A stretch of DNA of 64,000 bases from Streptomyces chromofuscus (GTDB lineage: Bacteria > Actinomycetota > Actinomycetes > Streptomycetales > Streptomycetaceae). How positions within the stretch are numbered: the first letter of the stretch is position 1; each line of letters begins with the position of its first letter. The position numbers and the translations under genes are program-made. The notes under the pieces were generated by a model that saw only the letters and a list, made by a program, of their open reading frames with translations, was not told the DNA's origin and searched no databases. This document shows positions 15,999-24,594 of this stretch, piece after piece. The stretch is taken from the NCBI RefSeq assembly GCF_015160875.1, contig NZ_CP063374.1:5087501-5151500 (forward strand), in the 5' to 3' direction.

Positions 15999-17336
15999 AT
16001 GAGTCTGCGGGCACGGATCAACTCCCCCGAGGAGAACGGCGGCCGGGGCGAGGACGGGCATCTCGTCGCCTCGTACCGGGCCAAACTCCTGGAGGAGATC
16101 GACCTCGCGGAGATGAGCTCGCTCGCGGCGGCCGAGCGCAGGGCGCGGCTGGAGCGGGTGCTGGGCCACATCATCAGCCGTGAGGGCCCGGTGCTGTCGA
16201 CCGTCGAGCGCGCGCAGCTGATCCGCCGGGTCGTCGACGAGGCGCTCGGCCTGGGCATCCTGGAGCCCCTGCTGGAAGACGCGTCGATCACCGAGATCAT
16301 GGTGAACGGGCCGGACGCCATCTTCGTGGAGCGCGGCGGACGCGTGGAGCAACTGCCGCTGCGCTTCGCCTCCAACGACCAGCTGATGCAGACCATCGAG
16401 CGGATCGTCTCCACGGTCAACCGCCGTGTGGACGAGTCCAACCCGATGGTCGACGCCCGTCTGCCGTCCGGCGAGCGCGTCAACGTCATCATCCCGCCGC
16501 TGTCGCTGACCGGCGCCACGCTCACCATCCGCCGCTTCCCGCGCTCCTTCACGCTCCAGGAGCTGATCCGGTTCGGCTCGCTGGACGAGCCGATGGTGTA
16601 TCTGCTGGCGGGGCTGGTGCAGGCCCGGTTCAACATCATCGTCTCCGGCGCCACCGGCACCGGCAAGACGACGCTGCTGAACGCGCTGTCCGGGCTGATC
16701 CCCGAGAGCGAGCGGATCATCACCATCGAGGACTCGGCGGAACTCCAGCTCCAGCAGCACCACGTGGTCCGGCTGGAGTCACGGCCGCCCAACGTCGAGG
16801 GCCAGGGCCAGGTGACCATCCGCGACCTGGTCCGCAACTCGCTGCGCATGCGACCCGACCGGATCGTCGTCGGTGAGGTCCGTGGCGGTGAGTCGCTGGA
16901 CATGCTCCAGGCGATGTCGACCGGCCACGACGGCTCGCTGGCCACTGTCCACGCCAACAGCGCGGAGGACGCGCTGATGCGGTTGCAGACCCTGGCGTCC
17001 ATGTCCGACGTGGAGGTCCCCTTCGCCGCGCTGCACGACCAGATCAACAGCGCCGTCGACGTGATCGTGCAGCTCACCCGGTTCGCCGACGGCGCCCGGC
17101 GGGTCACCGAGGTGGCGCTGCTCGACAGCCACGGCGGCGAGCCGTACCGGCTGGCCACGGTCGCCCGCTTCAACGCCCGGCCGATGGCCGCCGACGGGCG
17201 GATCCACGGCAACTTCGAGTACTTCCCGCTGACCCGGCGCACCGCCGACCGCCTCTACATGGCGAGCCAGCCCATCCCGCCGGCCTTCGGCGTCGCCCGG
17301 TCCGCGGACCAGCTGGCCACCCGAGAAGCCCGGTAG
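15999..17336 (+). CDS. tadA: TadA/CpaF secretion motor ATPase
   Basis: A 445-residue type II/IV secretion ATPase that powers Flp pilus assembly at the inner face of the membrane. The N-terminal part (1-110) has the CpaF-type helical region; Walker A GATGTGKTT is at 217-225, the Asp box region ITIEDSAELQL follows, and the Walker B region reads MRPDRIVVGEVRGGESLDML. A His box (TGHDGSLATVHANS) is present. All motor residues appear intact. It begins 13 bases after the TadE-like gene and is followed by tadB after 14. Confidence 0.95.
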   Translation: MSLRARINSPEENGGRGEDGHLVASYRAKLLEEIDLAEMSSLAAAERRARLERVLGHIISREGPVLSTVERAQLIRRVVDEALGLGILEPLLEDASITEIMVNGPDAIFVERGGRVEQLPLRFASNDQLMQTIERIVSTVNRRVDESNPMVDARLPSGERVNVIIPPLSLTGATLTIRRFPRSFTLQELIRFGSLDEPMVYLLAGLVQARFNIIVSGATGTGKTTLLNALSGLIPESERIITIEDSAELQLQQHHVVRLESRPPNVEGQGQVTIRDLVRNSLRMRPDRIVVGEVRGGESLDMLQAMSTGHDGSLATVHANSAEDALMRLQTLASMSDVEVPFAALHDQINSAVDVIVQLTRFADGARRVTEVALLDSHGGEPYRLATVARFNARPMAADGRIHGNFEYFPLTRRTADRLYMASQPIPPAFGVARSADQLATREAR

Positions 17337-17350
17337 GCAGGAGCCCACCC

Positions 17351-18295
17351 ATGGAACTGCAGACCCTTGTCTCCCTCACAACCGGTGTCACCCTGCTGAC
17401 CTGCGCCCTCGCCGTGGCCGGCCTGCACGCCTACGCGACGGGCCGGGCCCAGCGGCAGGCCCTGGTGGACCGTCTGTCGTCCACCGGCCAGATCCAGGTC
17501 ACCGGCCGCCGGCGCCGGTTCCGCAGCCTGGACCGACGACTGCGCCGTACGCGAGCGGGCCGCACACTGGAACTGCGGCTGCAGGCGACGGGCCTGGACG
17601 TGACCCCGGGCGAGTTCTTCGCCGCGATGCTCGCCGCCGTCGCGGGCCTGTGGCTGATCGGTCAGGCCACCCTCGCGCCCTTCTTCGGCCCGATCGCCGG
17701 TCTGCTCGGCGTCTGGGCCGCGGTCCAGTTCCTGAACTGGCAACGTCAAAGACGCATCGAGAGGTTCATCAACCAGCTCCCCGAACTGGCCCGCATCCTG
17801 GCCAACGCCACCCAGGCCGGCCTCGCCCTGCGCACCGCGATCGGCATGGCGGCGGAGGAACTGGAGGCGCCGGCGGGGGAGGAGCTGGCGAAGGTGGCCA
17901 ACCAGCTGGCGCTGGGCGCTTCGATGGACGAGGCGCTGGGGGAGATGGCCGACCGGCTCCCGTCGCGCGAGCTGGTGGTCCTGGTCACCACCCTCGTGCT
18001 GTCGAACCGCGCCGGCGGCCAGCTCGTGAGCGCGCTGAGGAACCTCACCGAGACGCTCGAGGAGCGCAAGGAGACCCGCCGCGAGATCCGGACCCAGCTC
18101 TCGCAGGTGAGCATGACGTCGTACGCGGTCCCCGTCATGGGCGTGGGCTCGCTGTTCCTGATGAACGGCGTCAAGGACGGGGCCCTGGACCGGATGACGG
18201 GCTCCCCGGTCGGCCAGGCCTGCGTGATCATCGCGTTCGCGCTGTACGCCGTCGGCTTCGTCATGATCCGCCGGCTGTCGCGCATCGACGTCTGA
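17351..18295 (+). CDS. tadB: TadB-type inner-membrane platform protein
   Basis: A 314-residue protein of the T2SSF/GspF family. One helix at 8-28, a cytoplasmic basic stretch, two helices around 80-125 (FFAAMLAAVAGLWLIG and following), the F-domain helical bundle at 135-250 (LPELARILANATQAGLALRT, GQLVSALRNLTETLEERK) and C-terminal helices at 255-305. TadB with TadC forms the platform on which TadA acts. It is 14 bases from tadA and 16 from tadC. Confidence 0.92.
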   Translation: MELQTLVSLTTGVTLLTCALAVAGLHAYATGRAQRQALVDRLSSTGQIQVTGRRRRFRSLDRRLRRTRAGRTLELRLQATGLDVTPGEFFAAMLAAVAGLWLIGQATLAPFFGPIAGLLGVWAAVQFLNWQRQRRIERFINQLPELARILANATQAGLALRTAIGMAAEELEAPAGEELAKVANQLALGASMDEALGEMADRLPSRELVVLVTTLVLSNRAGGQLVSALRNLTETLEERKETRREIRTQLSQVSMTSYAVPVMGVGSLFLMNGVKDGALDRMTGSPVGQACVIIAFALYAVGFVMIRRLSRIDV

Positions 18296-18311
18296 GGAGG
18301 GAGGGTTCGGC

Positions 18312-19199
18312 ATGGCACTTCTGCTGGCACTGCTGATGGGTCTCGGCGTGTGGGGCGTCTTCGCCGGCATCCGGATGTACCGGGCGGAGGCGAAACTGCC
18401 CGGCGACCTCCGGCTCGCCCTGGAGGTCGGCTCCACCCGCACCGGCGCGGTGGACTCGGCCGTCGACCGGATGGGTATGCGGTACGCGCCCGCCGTTCTG
18501 CGCCTGATGGGCCCGAAGCAGGTGGCCAAGTACCGCCGCAGGATCGACCTGGCGGGCAACCCCGGCGGCCTGACGATCGACCGCTACGCGGCGCGCCGGG
18601 CGGTGTACGGCTTCCTGGGCGGCGTCGGAGGCCTGGTGTTCCTGCTCCAGGGCAACGTGCTGATGGCCCTGCTGCTGTTCGCCTTCGGCGCCTTCTGGAC
18701 CGAGGTGGGGATCTGGTCGGCGATCCGGGTCCGCAAGGACGTGATCGAGCGGACCCTGCCGGACTTCCTCGACGTCCTCGCCGTGGTGGTCAGCGCGGGC
18801 CTCGGCTTCCGCCAGGCCCTGGACCGGGTCGCCTCCCGCTACGAGGGCCCCTGGGCCGACGAGCTCCGTATCACGCTGCGGCAGATGGACCTTGGCATGA
18901 GCCGCCGCCAGGCCTTCGCGGAACTCCGGCGGCGCAACGACTCCGAGCAGGTGGCGATGTTCGTGACGGCGTTGCAGCAGGGCGAGGAACTGGGGGCGCC
19001 GATCGTGGACACGCTGGTGTCGCTGGCCAAGGACATGCGGCGCACGGACGCGCAGAACGCGCGGCGCAAGGCCGCGCGGGCCGTGCCCAAGGCCACGATG
19101 ATGATCACGACGTTCATGGTCCCGGCGACGATGCTGCTGCTGGGAGCGGGCCTGTTGCTGGGCTCCGGGACGGACTTCGGCACGCTCACGGGTGAGTGA
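18312..19199 (+). CDS. tadC: TadC-type inner-membrane platform protein
   Basis: A 295-residue T2SSF-family protein: N-terminal helix (LLLALLMGLGVWGVFAGI), two central helices (FLGGVGGLVFLLQG, LMALLLFAFGAFW), the F domain (LPDFLDVLAVVVSAGLGFRQ, ALQQGEELGAPIVDTL) and final helices (MITTFMVPATMLLLGAGLLL). GGAGG precedes its ATG. Its stop overlaps the GTG of the histidine kinase (GTGA), so kinase synthesis is coupled to the pilus platform. Confidence 0.92.
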   Translation: MALLLALLMGLGVWGVFAGIRMYRAEAKLPGDLRLALEVGSTRTGAVDSAVDRMGMRYAPAVLRLMGPKQVAKYRRRIDLAGNPGGLTIDRYAARRAVYGFLGGVGGLVFLLQGNVLMALLLFAFGAFWTEVGIWSAIRVRKDVIERTLPDFLDVLAVVVSAGLGFRQALDRVASRYEGPWADELRITLRQMDLGMSRRQAFAELRRRNDSEQVAMFVTALQQGEELGAPIVDTLVSLAKDMRRTDAQNARRKAARAVPKATMMITTFMVPATMLLLGAGLLLGSGTDFGTLTGE

Positions 19200-21037
19200 C
19201 GGCGATGACGATCACACCGACGCGCGGGCAGGGGGCGCGGCTGCTGCGCCGTCGCCGCCGGCAGCCCCCGGGGAGCGCCACACCGCCCGCGGGGACGGGG
19301 CTGCCGGCGCGCACACGGACGGACGCACCGGACGGGCCGGCGACGTCGGCCACGCCGGAGCTGCCGCCGGGGTGGGTGCGGGCGGAGGGACCGCCGCTGC
19401 CGAAGGAAACGCCGGGTGTGGTGCCGGCGTCCGCAGACGCAGCCGACGAGCCGTCCCAGGAGGGACCACTCGTATCTCTCGACGCCGCTCGCGGGGGCTG
19501 GGTGTCCGGTGGCGATGACGCCGTCCGCTGGGGCTGGGGGGACGGCGACCGCGACGACGCCCGCGCAGGCTGGGTGTCCGGTGACGATGACGCTGCTCGC
19601 GGGGGCTGGGTGTCCGGTGGCGATGACGCTGCTCGCGGGGGCTGGGTGTCCGGTGGCGATGACGCTGCTCGCGGGGGCTGGGTGTCCGGTGACCATGACG
19701 ACGCCCGCACGGGCAGGGCGGACGGCGACCGCGACGACGCCCGCGCAGGCGGGGCTGGCCGGCGCCTTGGTCACGTCTCCGTCGGCGAGGACCGGGTGCC
19801 CCCACCGCCACCCGCCCTCTCCATCCAGGTCAACGCCCTCCAGGCCATGTGCCGTCAGGTGTTCGGCTTCCGCCTGGCCATGATCGCGCTCGCCGCCCCC
19901 GCCGCCCTCCTCAACGCCTCCCCGGGCCTCGGCGTACGCCTCGTCGGCGCGGCGGTCGTCATCACGTTCATGGCGTCCTACGTCCTCTTCAGGGACTGGG
20001 AACGCTTCGGCCCCTTGCTCCTGCGCCACCCCACCCTCCTGGCGCTGGACACCGTCGTCGGCTCCCTCCCCCTCGTCTCCGCGGGCCCCGACAGCACCCT
20101 CGCCTACGTCAGCGTGTGCACCCCCCTCCTCGCCGGCCTCGTCTACAGCTGGCGGGGCGCCGCCGTCTTCGCGTCCCTGCAGTCCCTGATCCTCCTCCTG
20201 GTCCACGCCACCCTCGCCGACAGCCCCGACGCGACCCCCGCCGAGACCCTCCTGCTCCCCGGCCTCTGCGTCATCACCGGCGCCCTCGGCTCCACCCTGC
20301 GCCACCTCATGCTCCGCTTCGGCGAAGCCACCCACGCCCTGACCGCGGTCCAGGCCCGGTTGGCCGTAACGGAGGCGGTGGCGGCGGAACGCGCTCGCCT
20401 GGCAAGGGAACTGCACGACTCGGTGGCCAAGACGCTGCACGGCGTGGCCCTGGCGGCGGACGGCCTCGCCGACTCGGCGGACCGACTGAACCCGTCCCTG
20501 GTCAAACGTCAGGCGGAACTGGTGGCCCGCTCGGCCCGCCGGGCCGCGGCGGAGTCCCGCGAACTCCTCACGGACCTGCGCAGCGAGTCGGACCCGGCTC
20601 ACGGTACGGACGTACTCGCCGAACTCGCCCTCCGCACCGCGGACTTCACGACGCGCACCGGCGTCCCCGCCACGTACCGGACCACCGGCGACACCGCCGT
20701 GCCACCCGTCCCCCCGGCGGTGGCCCGCCAACTGCTCATCATCGCCACGGAGGCCATGGAGAACGCCCACCGCCACGCGAGCCCCACACGGGTCGACGTG
20801 ACGGCGGGCCTCCAGGGCGACCTGCTCCTGCTCAGCGTCTACGACGACGGCCGCGGCCTCCCGCCGAGCACCACCCTCGAACAGCTGCGCCGTGCCGGTC
20901 ACTTCGGCCTGGTCGGCATGGTCGAACGCGCCACGTCCGTGGGCGCCCGCATCCGCATGGGCCGGGGCAACCACCCCAAGGGCACGGAAGTACGCCTGGA
21001 ACTCCCGCTGGCGGCCCTCGACACCCACCCGTCCTGA
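19196..21037 (+). CDS. Membrane histidine kinase of NarX/LuxR-partner type with repeat-containing N-terminus
   Basis: A 613-residue sensor kinase. Residues 1-200 are low complexity; about 102-175 are a 12-residue tandem repeat (WVSGGDDAARGG). Membrane helices follow at about 225-375 (FRLAMIALAAPAALLNA, LVGAAVVITFMASYVLF and others). The HisKA_3 dimerisation helix has the phospho-acceptor H407 in ARELHDSVAKTLHG, and the HATPase has N-box TEAMENAHRHA and G-box GLPPSTTLEQLRRAGHFGL. Its start overlaps tadC by four bases and the response regulator gene is 32 bases downstream, so the pair presumably controls the pilus genes. ATG at 19205 is an alternative start. Confidence 0.9.
   Translation: MTAMTITPTRGQGARLLRRRRRQPPGSATPPAGTGLPARTRTDAPDGPATSATPELPPGWVRAEGPPLPKETPGVVPASADAADEPSQEGPLVSLDAARGGWVSGGDDAVRWGWGDGDRDDARAGWVSGDDDAARGGWVSGGDDAARGGWVSGGDDAARGGWVSGDHDDARTGRADGDRDDARAGGAGRRLGHVSVGEDRVPPPPPALSIQVNALQAMCRQVFGFRLAMIALAAPAALLNASPGLGVRLVGAAVVITFMASYVLFRDWERFGPLLLRHPTLLALDTVVGSLPLVSAGPDSTLAYVSVCTPLLAGLVYSWRGAAVFASLQSLILLLVHATLADSPDATPAETLLLPGLCVITGALGSTLRHLMLRFGEATHALTAVQARLAVTEAVAAERARLARELHDSVAKTLHGVALAADGLADSADRLNPSLVKRQAELVARSARRAAAESRELLTDLRSESDPAHGTDVLAELALRTADFTTRTGVPATYRTTGDTAVPPVPPAVARQLLIIATEAMENAHRHASPTRVDVTAGLQGDLLLLSVYDDGRGLPPSTTLEQLRRAGHFGLVGMVERATSVGARIRMGRGNHPKGTEVRLELPLAALDTHPS
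19499..19690. repeat. 36-bp in-frame tandem repeat within the histidine kinase gene
   Basis: Three nearly identical 36-bp units at 19571-19606, 19607-19642 and 19643-19678, then a partial unit to 19690; two more diverged units in phase precede them from 19499. Each unit encodes 12 residues, WVSGGDDAARGG. The copies at 19607 and 19643 are identical. Copy number is a candidate for strain variation. Confidence 0.92.
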
Positions 21038-21069
21038 GATCCCGCACCCGAGAGGAGGCCGAACGCACC

Positions 21070-21918
21070 ATGCCGGACGATCAGCGACACCCTTTCACCG
21101 ACTTCGCACAGCCCTCGGACCCGGCCGGCACGTCCCTGCGTGTGGTCGTGGCCGACGACAACCCCGTGGTCCGCGCGGGCCTCACCGCCCTCCTGACGGG
21201 TCGCGAGGACATCACGGTCGTGGCGGAGGCGGCGGACGGCCGGGAGGCGTACGAGGCGACGCGGATCCACCGCCCCGACGTCGTCCTCCTGGACGTCCGC
21301 ATGCCGGGAGTGGACGGCATCTCGGCGCTCCCGTACCTCGTGCGGCTCGCTCCCGTCGTCATGCTCACCTACAGCCGCGAGTCGGAGGTCGTCGAAGAGG
21401 CCCTGCGCCGGGGAGCGGGCGGCTACCTGGTCCACGGCGAGTTCACGGCGGACCAACTGGTGGCGGCGGTACGGGACATCACGAGCGGCAAGCCCCACTT
21501 CACGCCCACGGCGGCGGGAGCGCTCCTCGCCCAGCTCCGGCAAAGCGGCCCTCCTCCCGGGCGGCCGCCGCTCCCCGACAACCTGGGCACATGCGATGCG
21601 ACTGCAAATCGACAGCCCTCGACCTCCCCTGCAAGTGACCGTAATGCGGAACGGCCACCACTGGCTATTTCTTCAGAAAACCTTTCGCAGCTGCAACCGG
21701 CTGTGGCACAGTCGTCGTCATACCGGTCACGGTTCCAACTCAGCACGAGGGAGGCGGAGATCATGGACCTCATCGCGTCCGGCATGAACAACCAGCAGAT
21801 CGCCGCCACGTGCTTCATCAGCGAGAAGACGGTCAAGAACCACATCAACCGCATCTTCGCCAAGCTCCACAGCACGAGCCGCTCGGAGGCCACGGCGAAG
21901 TGGCTGGGGCTGGGGTGA
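21070..21918 (+). CDS. NarL/LuxR-family response regulator
   Basis: A 282-residue regulator. The receiver domain at 23-135 has the acidic pair (VADDN), phospho-acceptor D75 in LLDVRMPG and Thr in MLTYS; the usually conserved Lys is replaced by His (GGYLVHGE, H122). A long polar linker of about 75 residues (140-215) precedes the LuxR HTH (STREAEIMDLIASGMNNQQI, SEKTVKNHINRIFAKL). GAGAGGAGG lies before the ATG at 21070. The gene follows the kinase gene by 32 bases and precedes the pilin gene, an obvious regulatory target. Confidence 0.92.
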   Translation: MPDDQRHPFTDFAQPSDPAGTSLRVVVADDNPVVRAGLTALLTGREDITVVAEAADGREAYEATRIHRPDVVLLDVRMPGVDGISALPYLVRLAPVVMLTYSRESEVVEEALRRGAGGYLVHGEFTADQLVAAVRDITSGKPHFTPTAAGALLAQLRQSGPPPGRPPLPDNLGTCDATANRQPSTSPASDRNAERPPLAISSENLSQLQPAVAQSSSYRSRFQLSTREAEIMDLIASGMNNQQIAATCFISEKTVKNHINRIFAKLHSTSRSEATAKWLGLG

Positions 21919-22041
21919 CCGCGATGCATCGTCCGCCGATCCGTATTTGGGCCCGCGTTTGGGCCCTGGGACCCTCTGCCGACCCCGGTGTCCCGCCGTA
22001 CGTTCCCGACACCGAAGCCGAGACATCCGGAGGGGAACGCC

Positions 22042-22239
22042 ATGAGCAACTGGATGAACACCACGGTCACGTACCTCCGCAACCGCGCCGCCCGCGACGA
22101 CAAGGGCCAGACGGCGGTGGAGTATCTGGGGATCATCGCTGTTGTCGTGGCGATCGTGCTGGCGATCACGGGGACGGACATCGGTCAGTCGATCTACGAC
22201 GCCATCGTGGAGAAGATCGACGAGGTCACTGGCGGTTGA
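22042..22239 (+). CDS. flp: Flp/Fap-type pilin
   Basis: A 65-residue prepilin. The leader MSNWMNTTVTYLRNRAARDD is followed by KGQTAVEYLGIIAVVVAIVL, giving the Flp processing site Gly^QTAVEY. The hydrophobic helix and a short C-terminus (DAIVEKIDEVTGG) fit the major subunit of Flp pili. GGAGGGG sits 10 bases before the ATG. The 123-bp gap after the response regulator can hold its own promoter. Its stop overlaps the next ATG by one base (TGATG). Confidence 0.93.
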   Translation: MSNWMNTTVTYLRNRAARDDKGQTAVEYLGIIAVVVAIVLAITGTDIGQSIYDAIVEKIDEVTGG

Positions 22240-22847
22240 TGCGGCTGCACCGGCACGACGACACAGGGCAGGCCTTCCCCATCTACATCACGGTGGTGGC
22301 AGGTCTGCTCTTTCTCGCGTTCGTGTACCTCGCGGTCGGCCAGGCAGCGGCGACTCGTAACGAGGCTCAGACAGCGGCAGACGCAGCGGCGCTCGCAGCG
22401 GCCCAAGACCTGCGGGACCAACTCGCGGGCCAGTGGCTCGAGAACATACTCGACCCGGCCACGTGGCAGGGCATCTTCGACGGTGACGTGGGCGCAGCCG
22501 ACTCATGCTGGCGCGCACATCAGCTCGCCGCGCAGAACGATGCGCGCGTGACAGTCTGCGACTCGGATCTCCTGAGCTACAGGGTCGACGTCGAGACCTT
22601 TGAGACAGTCGGAGACACCATCGTGCCCGGGACGGAGGACATGCGCGCGACGGCGACCGCAGTTGCCGTCGTCGAACCGCGCTGCACATTCGAACTCCCT
22701 GGTGAGGGCGCGGGGGACAATGTTCTGCCGAGCCTCAACTGTAAGGACAGTAGCTGGGACCTGGACCCGGAGGAGCTGGACATCCTGCCGGAGCCCGAGG
22801 ACCTTTTCGACGTCCATCTGTCCGACTCGCAAGCGAGCGACGAGTGA
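22239..22847 (+). CDS. TadE/TadG-like pilus assembly protein
   Basis: A 202-residue protein with short cytoplasmic leader (MRLHRHDDTGQAFPIYITVV) and one membrane helix to about residue 35, then TRNEAQTAADAAALAAAQDL, the Ala-rich helix diagnostic of the pilus assembly TadE/G-like (Tad-N) family. The remaining ectodomain has four Cys. It is shorter than classical TadG and lacks a VWA domain. It is translationally linked to the pilin by TGATG. Its base composition is less GC rich than the motor genes. Confidence 0.85.
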   Translation: MRLHRHDDTGQAFPIYITVVAGLLFLAFVYLAVGQAAATRNEAQTAADAAALAAAQDLRDQLAGQWLENILDPATWQGIFDGDVGAADSCWRAHQLAAQNDARVTVCDSDLLSYRVDVETFETVGDTIVPGTEDMRATATAVAVVEPRCTFELPGEGAGDNVLPSLNCKDSSWDLDPEELDILPEPEDLFDVHLSDSQASDE

Positions 22848-22863
22848 TGAAGGAAGCAGAGGC

Positions 22864-23442
22864 ATGAGCGTTCGGTTCACCACGAAGGCCCGCGGAGGGG
22901 TGCTCGCACTGACCGTTGCGGCCGGACTGGCCCTCGGCGTGGCCGGCTGCAGCGGCGGCGGCACGGAAGACGAGAAGCCGGACAGCTCCGCGTCCGCTTC
23001 TCAGGAAAGCGGATCCCGGCCGAGTGCGCAGGAAGGCACGGACGAACCTCTGGCCGAACTCCGGGGCGAGGACGGTCTTGTTCTGCAGATCACCTCTGCC
23101 ACCCGGGACTCCGGGGGTTTCGTCACCGTCAGCGGTGAGCTGAAGAACGACGGAGACGAGCCGGTTCGGGTCTCCGTGCGCACTGCGGGCGATGAGACGG
23201 AGATCATCAGGCACGGCTCGTCGCTCGGTGGTGCGACGCTCGTGGACTCGGCCAGCAAGAAGCGGTACTACGTCCTGCGGGACACGGACGGCCGCCCACT
23301 GACCACGACAAGCATCCCGAGGATCAAGGCCGGCGCCTCCGTCCCTGTGTTCATGCAGTTCCCGGCGCCGCCGACCAGCACTACCGAGGTCACCTTCCAG
23401 CTGCCCACCTTCGCCAGCGCCCCAATCCAGATCTCCGGTTGA
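22864..23442 (+). CDS. Secreted lipoprotein in tad cluster
   Basis: A 192-residue predicted lipoprotein. The signal peptide has KARGG, a hydrophobic core and the lipobox LGVAGC near residue 28, followed by a Gly/Ser-rich linker. The mature domain (VLQITSATRDSGGFVTVSGE, PVRVSVRTAGDETEI) looks like an Ig-like beta sandwich of the type that anchors or chaperones surface fibres. AAGGAAG precedes the ATG. It lies 16 bases after the TadE/G-like gene and 7 before the OmpA-family gene, so it is part of the same transcript. The exact role is unknown. Confidence 0.85.
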   Translation: MSVRFTTKARGGVLALTVAAGLALGVAGCSGGGTEDEKPDSSASASQESGSRPSAQEGTDEPLAELRGEDGLVLQITSATRDSGGFVTVSGELKNDGDEPVRVSVRTAGDETEIIRHGSSLGGATLVDSASKKRYYVLRDTDGRPLTTTSIPRIKAGASVPVFMQFPAPPTSTTEVTFQLPTFASAPIQISG

Positions 23443-23449
23443 GGCCCCC

Positions 23450-24076
23450 ATGACCCACTCCCGCCTCACCGTGACCCTCACCACCGCCACCCTCATGCTC
23501 GCCGCCAACCTCTACGCCACCACCACCGCCCACGCCGAGGACGGCCCCAGCGTCCCCCCGGGCACGGAGGCCACCGCCTCCGCCCCGGTCGAGGTCGACC
23601 CCAACGACCCCGACCTCAAGATCCCGGAAGGCGCCACCCTCGCCGAACCCAAGGTGCTCGACATCAAGCAGGTCGTGGAGGACCAGAGCGGCGACGAACG
23701 CCGTGAGGACACCAACGCGGACGTGAAGTTCGCGCTCCAGGCCGAAGTCCTGTTCGGCAAGGACAGCGCGAGGCTCAGCGCCGCCGCGAAGGCCCGCATC
23801 CTCGCGATCGCCCAGGAGATCAAGGCCCAGAACGGCACGAAGGTCCGCGTCTTCGGCTTCACGGACAACCTCGGCTCCTCCGCCCACGGCGACGCGTTGT
23901 CCCGCCGCCGCGCCAACGCCGTGCACGACATCCTCGACTCGGAACTGAACGACCCGAACATCACCTTCGAGGTCCGCGGCTACGGCGAGCAGTACCCCAT
24001 CGCCGACAACTCGACGGAGTCCGGCCGCAAGAAGAACCGCCGCGTGGAGGTCTCCTTCCCGCGCACAGACAGCTGA
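23450..24076 (+). CDS. OmpA-family peptidoglycan-binding protein
   Basis: A 208-residue exported protein: signal peptide to TTAHA (about residue 29), an acidic linker, and an OmpA C-terminal domain at 90-205 (VLFGKDSARLSAAAKARILA, VFGFTDNLGSSAHGDALSRR, GYGEQYPIADN with NRRVEVSF at the end). The conserved Asp and Arg that bind diaminopimelate are present in FTDNLGS and LSRRRA. In a monoderm it would tether to peptidoglycan, probably holding the pilus or lipoprotein in the wall. It ends the tad run; the next gene is on the opposite strand. Confidence 0.88.
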   Translation: MTHSRLTVTLTTATLMLAANLYATTTAHAEDGPSVPPGTEATASAPVEVDPNDPDLKIPEGATLAEPKVLDIKQVVEDQSGDERREDTNADVKFALQAEVLFGKDSARLSAAAKARILAIAQEIKAQNGTKVRVFGFTDNLGSSAHGDALSRRRANAVHDILDSELNDPNITFEVRGYGEQYPIADNSTESGRKKNRRVEVSFPRTDS

Positions 24077-24151
24077 TACGACGGCGACGCCCCCGACGGG
24101 GAGGTCAAGACCTGGTCCAGGAAAGTGACTCGAGGTCTCCCCTGCGTCGCC

Positions 24152-24520
24152 TCATGTCCCCTCCACCGAAACCCGGACGTCCATTCCCACACTCACCCGC
24201 ACCCCCCACCCCGCCATCACCCCGGCCTCCGCCTCCAGCACATGCCGCGCCCGCAACCGCGGCGCCCCCAGCCGCCACGGCCTCATCGTCTGCACGGCGA
24301 CGACGACCAAGTCTTTGTCCAGATAGGCCACATCGATCGGGAAGCGCATCCGAAGGGTGTGGACGCTGTTCGCGGGGGACAACAACAGCGCCCCGTTCAC
24401 CGAGGCCCGCCCGAGCAGCCCTTTCGTACGCGCCCGGTACGACGTGGCGATCTCCAGCGGCACTGTCGCACCCCCGTCCACGATCAACTCCCCGTGCCCG
24501 TCCCGCCAACGCCGCCCCAT
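24152..24520 (-). CDS. DUF192 family protein
   Basis: A 122-residue protein matching DUF192 (YARTKGLLGR, LLLSPANSVHTLRMRFPIDV, VAYLDKDLVVVAVQTMRPWR). The family forms a small beta barrel, often exported in other bacteria, but no signal peptide is seen with this start. I use ATG 24520, 8 residues before the first conserved strand; a longer frame upstream is shadow-like. It is convergent with the OmpA gene. The function of the family is not established. Confidence 0.85.
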   Translation of the reverse strand: MGRRWRDGHGELIVDGGATVPLEIATSYRARTKGLLGRASVNGALLLSPANSVHTLRMRFPIDVAYLDKDLVVVAVQTMRPWRLGAPRLRARHVLEAEAGVMAGWGVRVSVGMDVRVSVEGT

Positions 24521-24594
24521 GCCCGCGCCCCCTCGCCCGTCCGTCCGCATCCGCTGTACGCACCGACCGTATCCGCCGCCGACGAACGGGTGCC

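Noticed and set aside
19849..21918. A 689-codon frame joining kinase region and response regulator
   Set aside because: Only the part from 21070 is coding; the first part is an Arg/Pro-rich shadow of the kinase gene.
24077..24151. CCTGGTCCAGG as another DasR site after the OmpA gene
   Set aside because: It lacks the TGGTCtaGACCA spacing and lies between two convergent gene ends.
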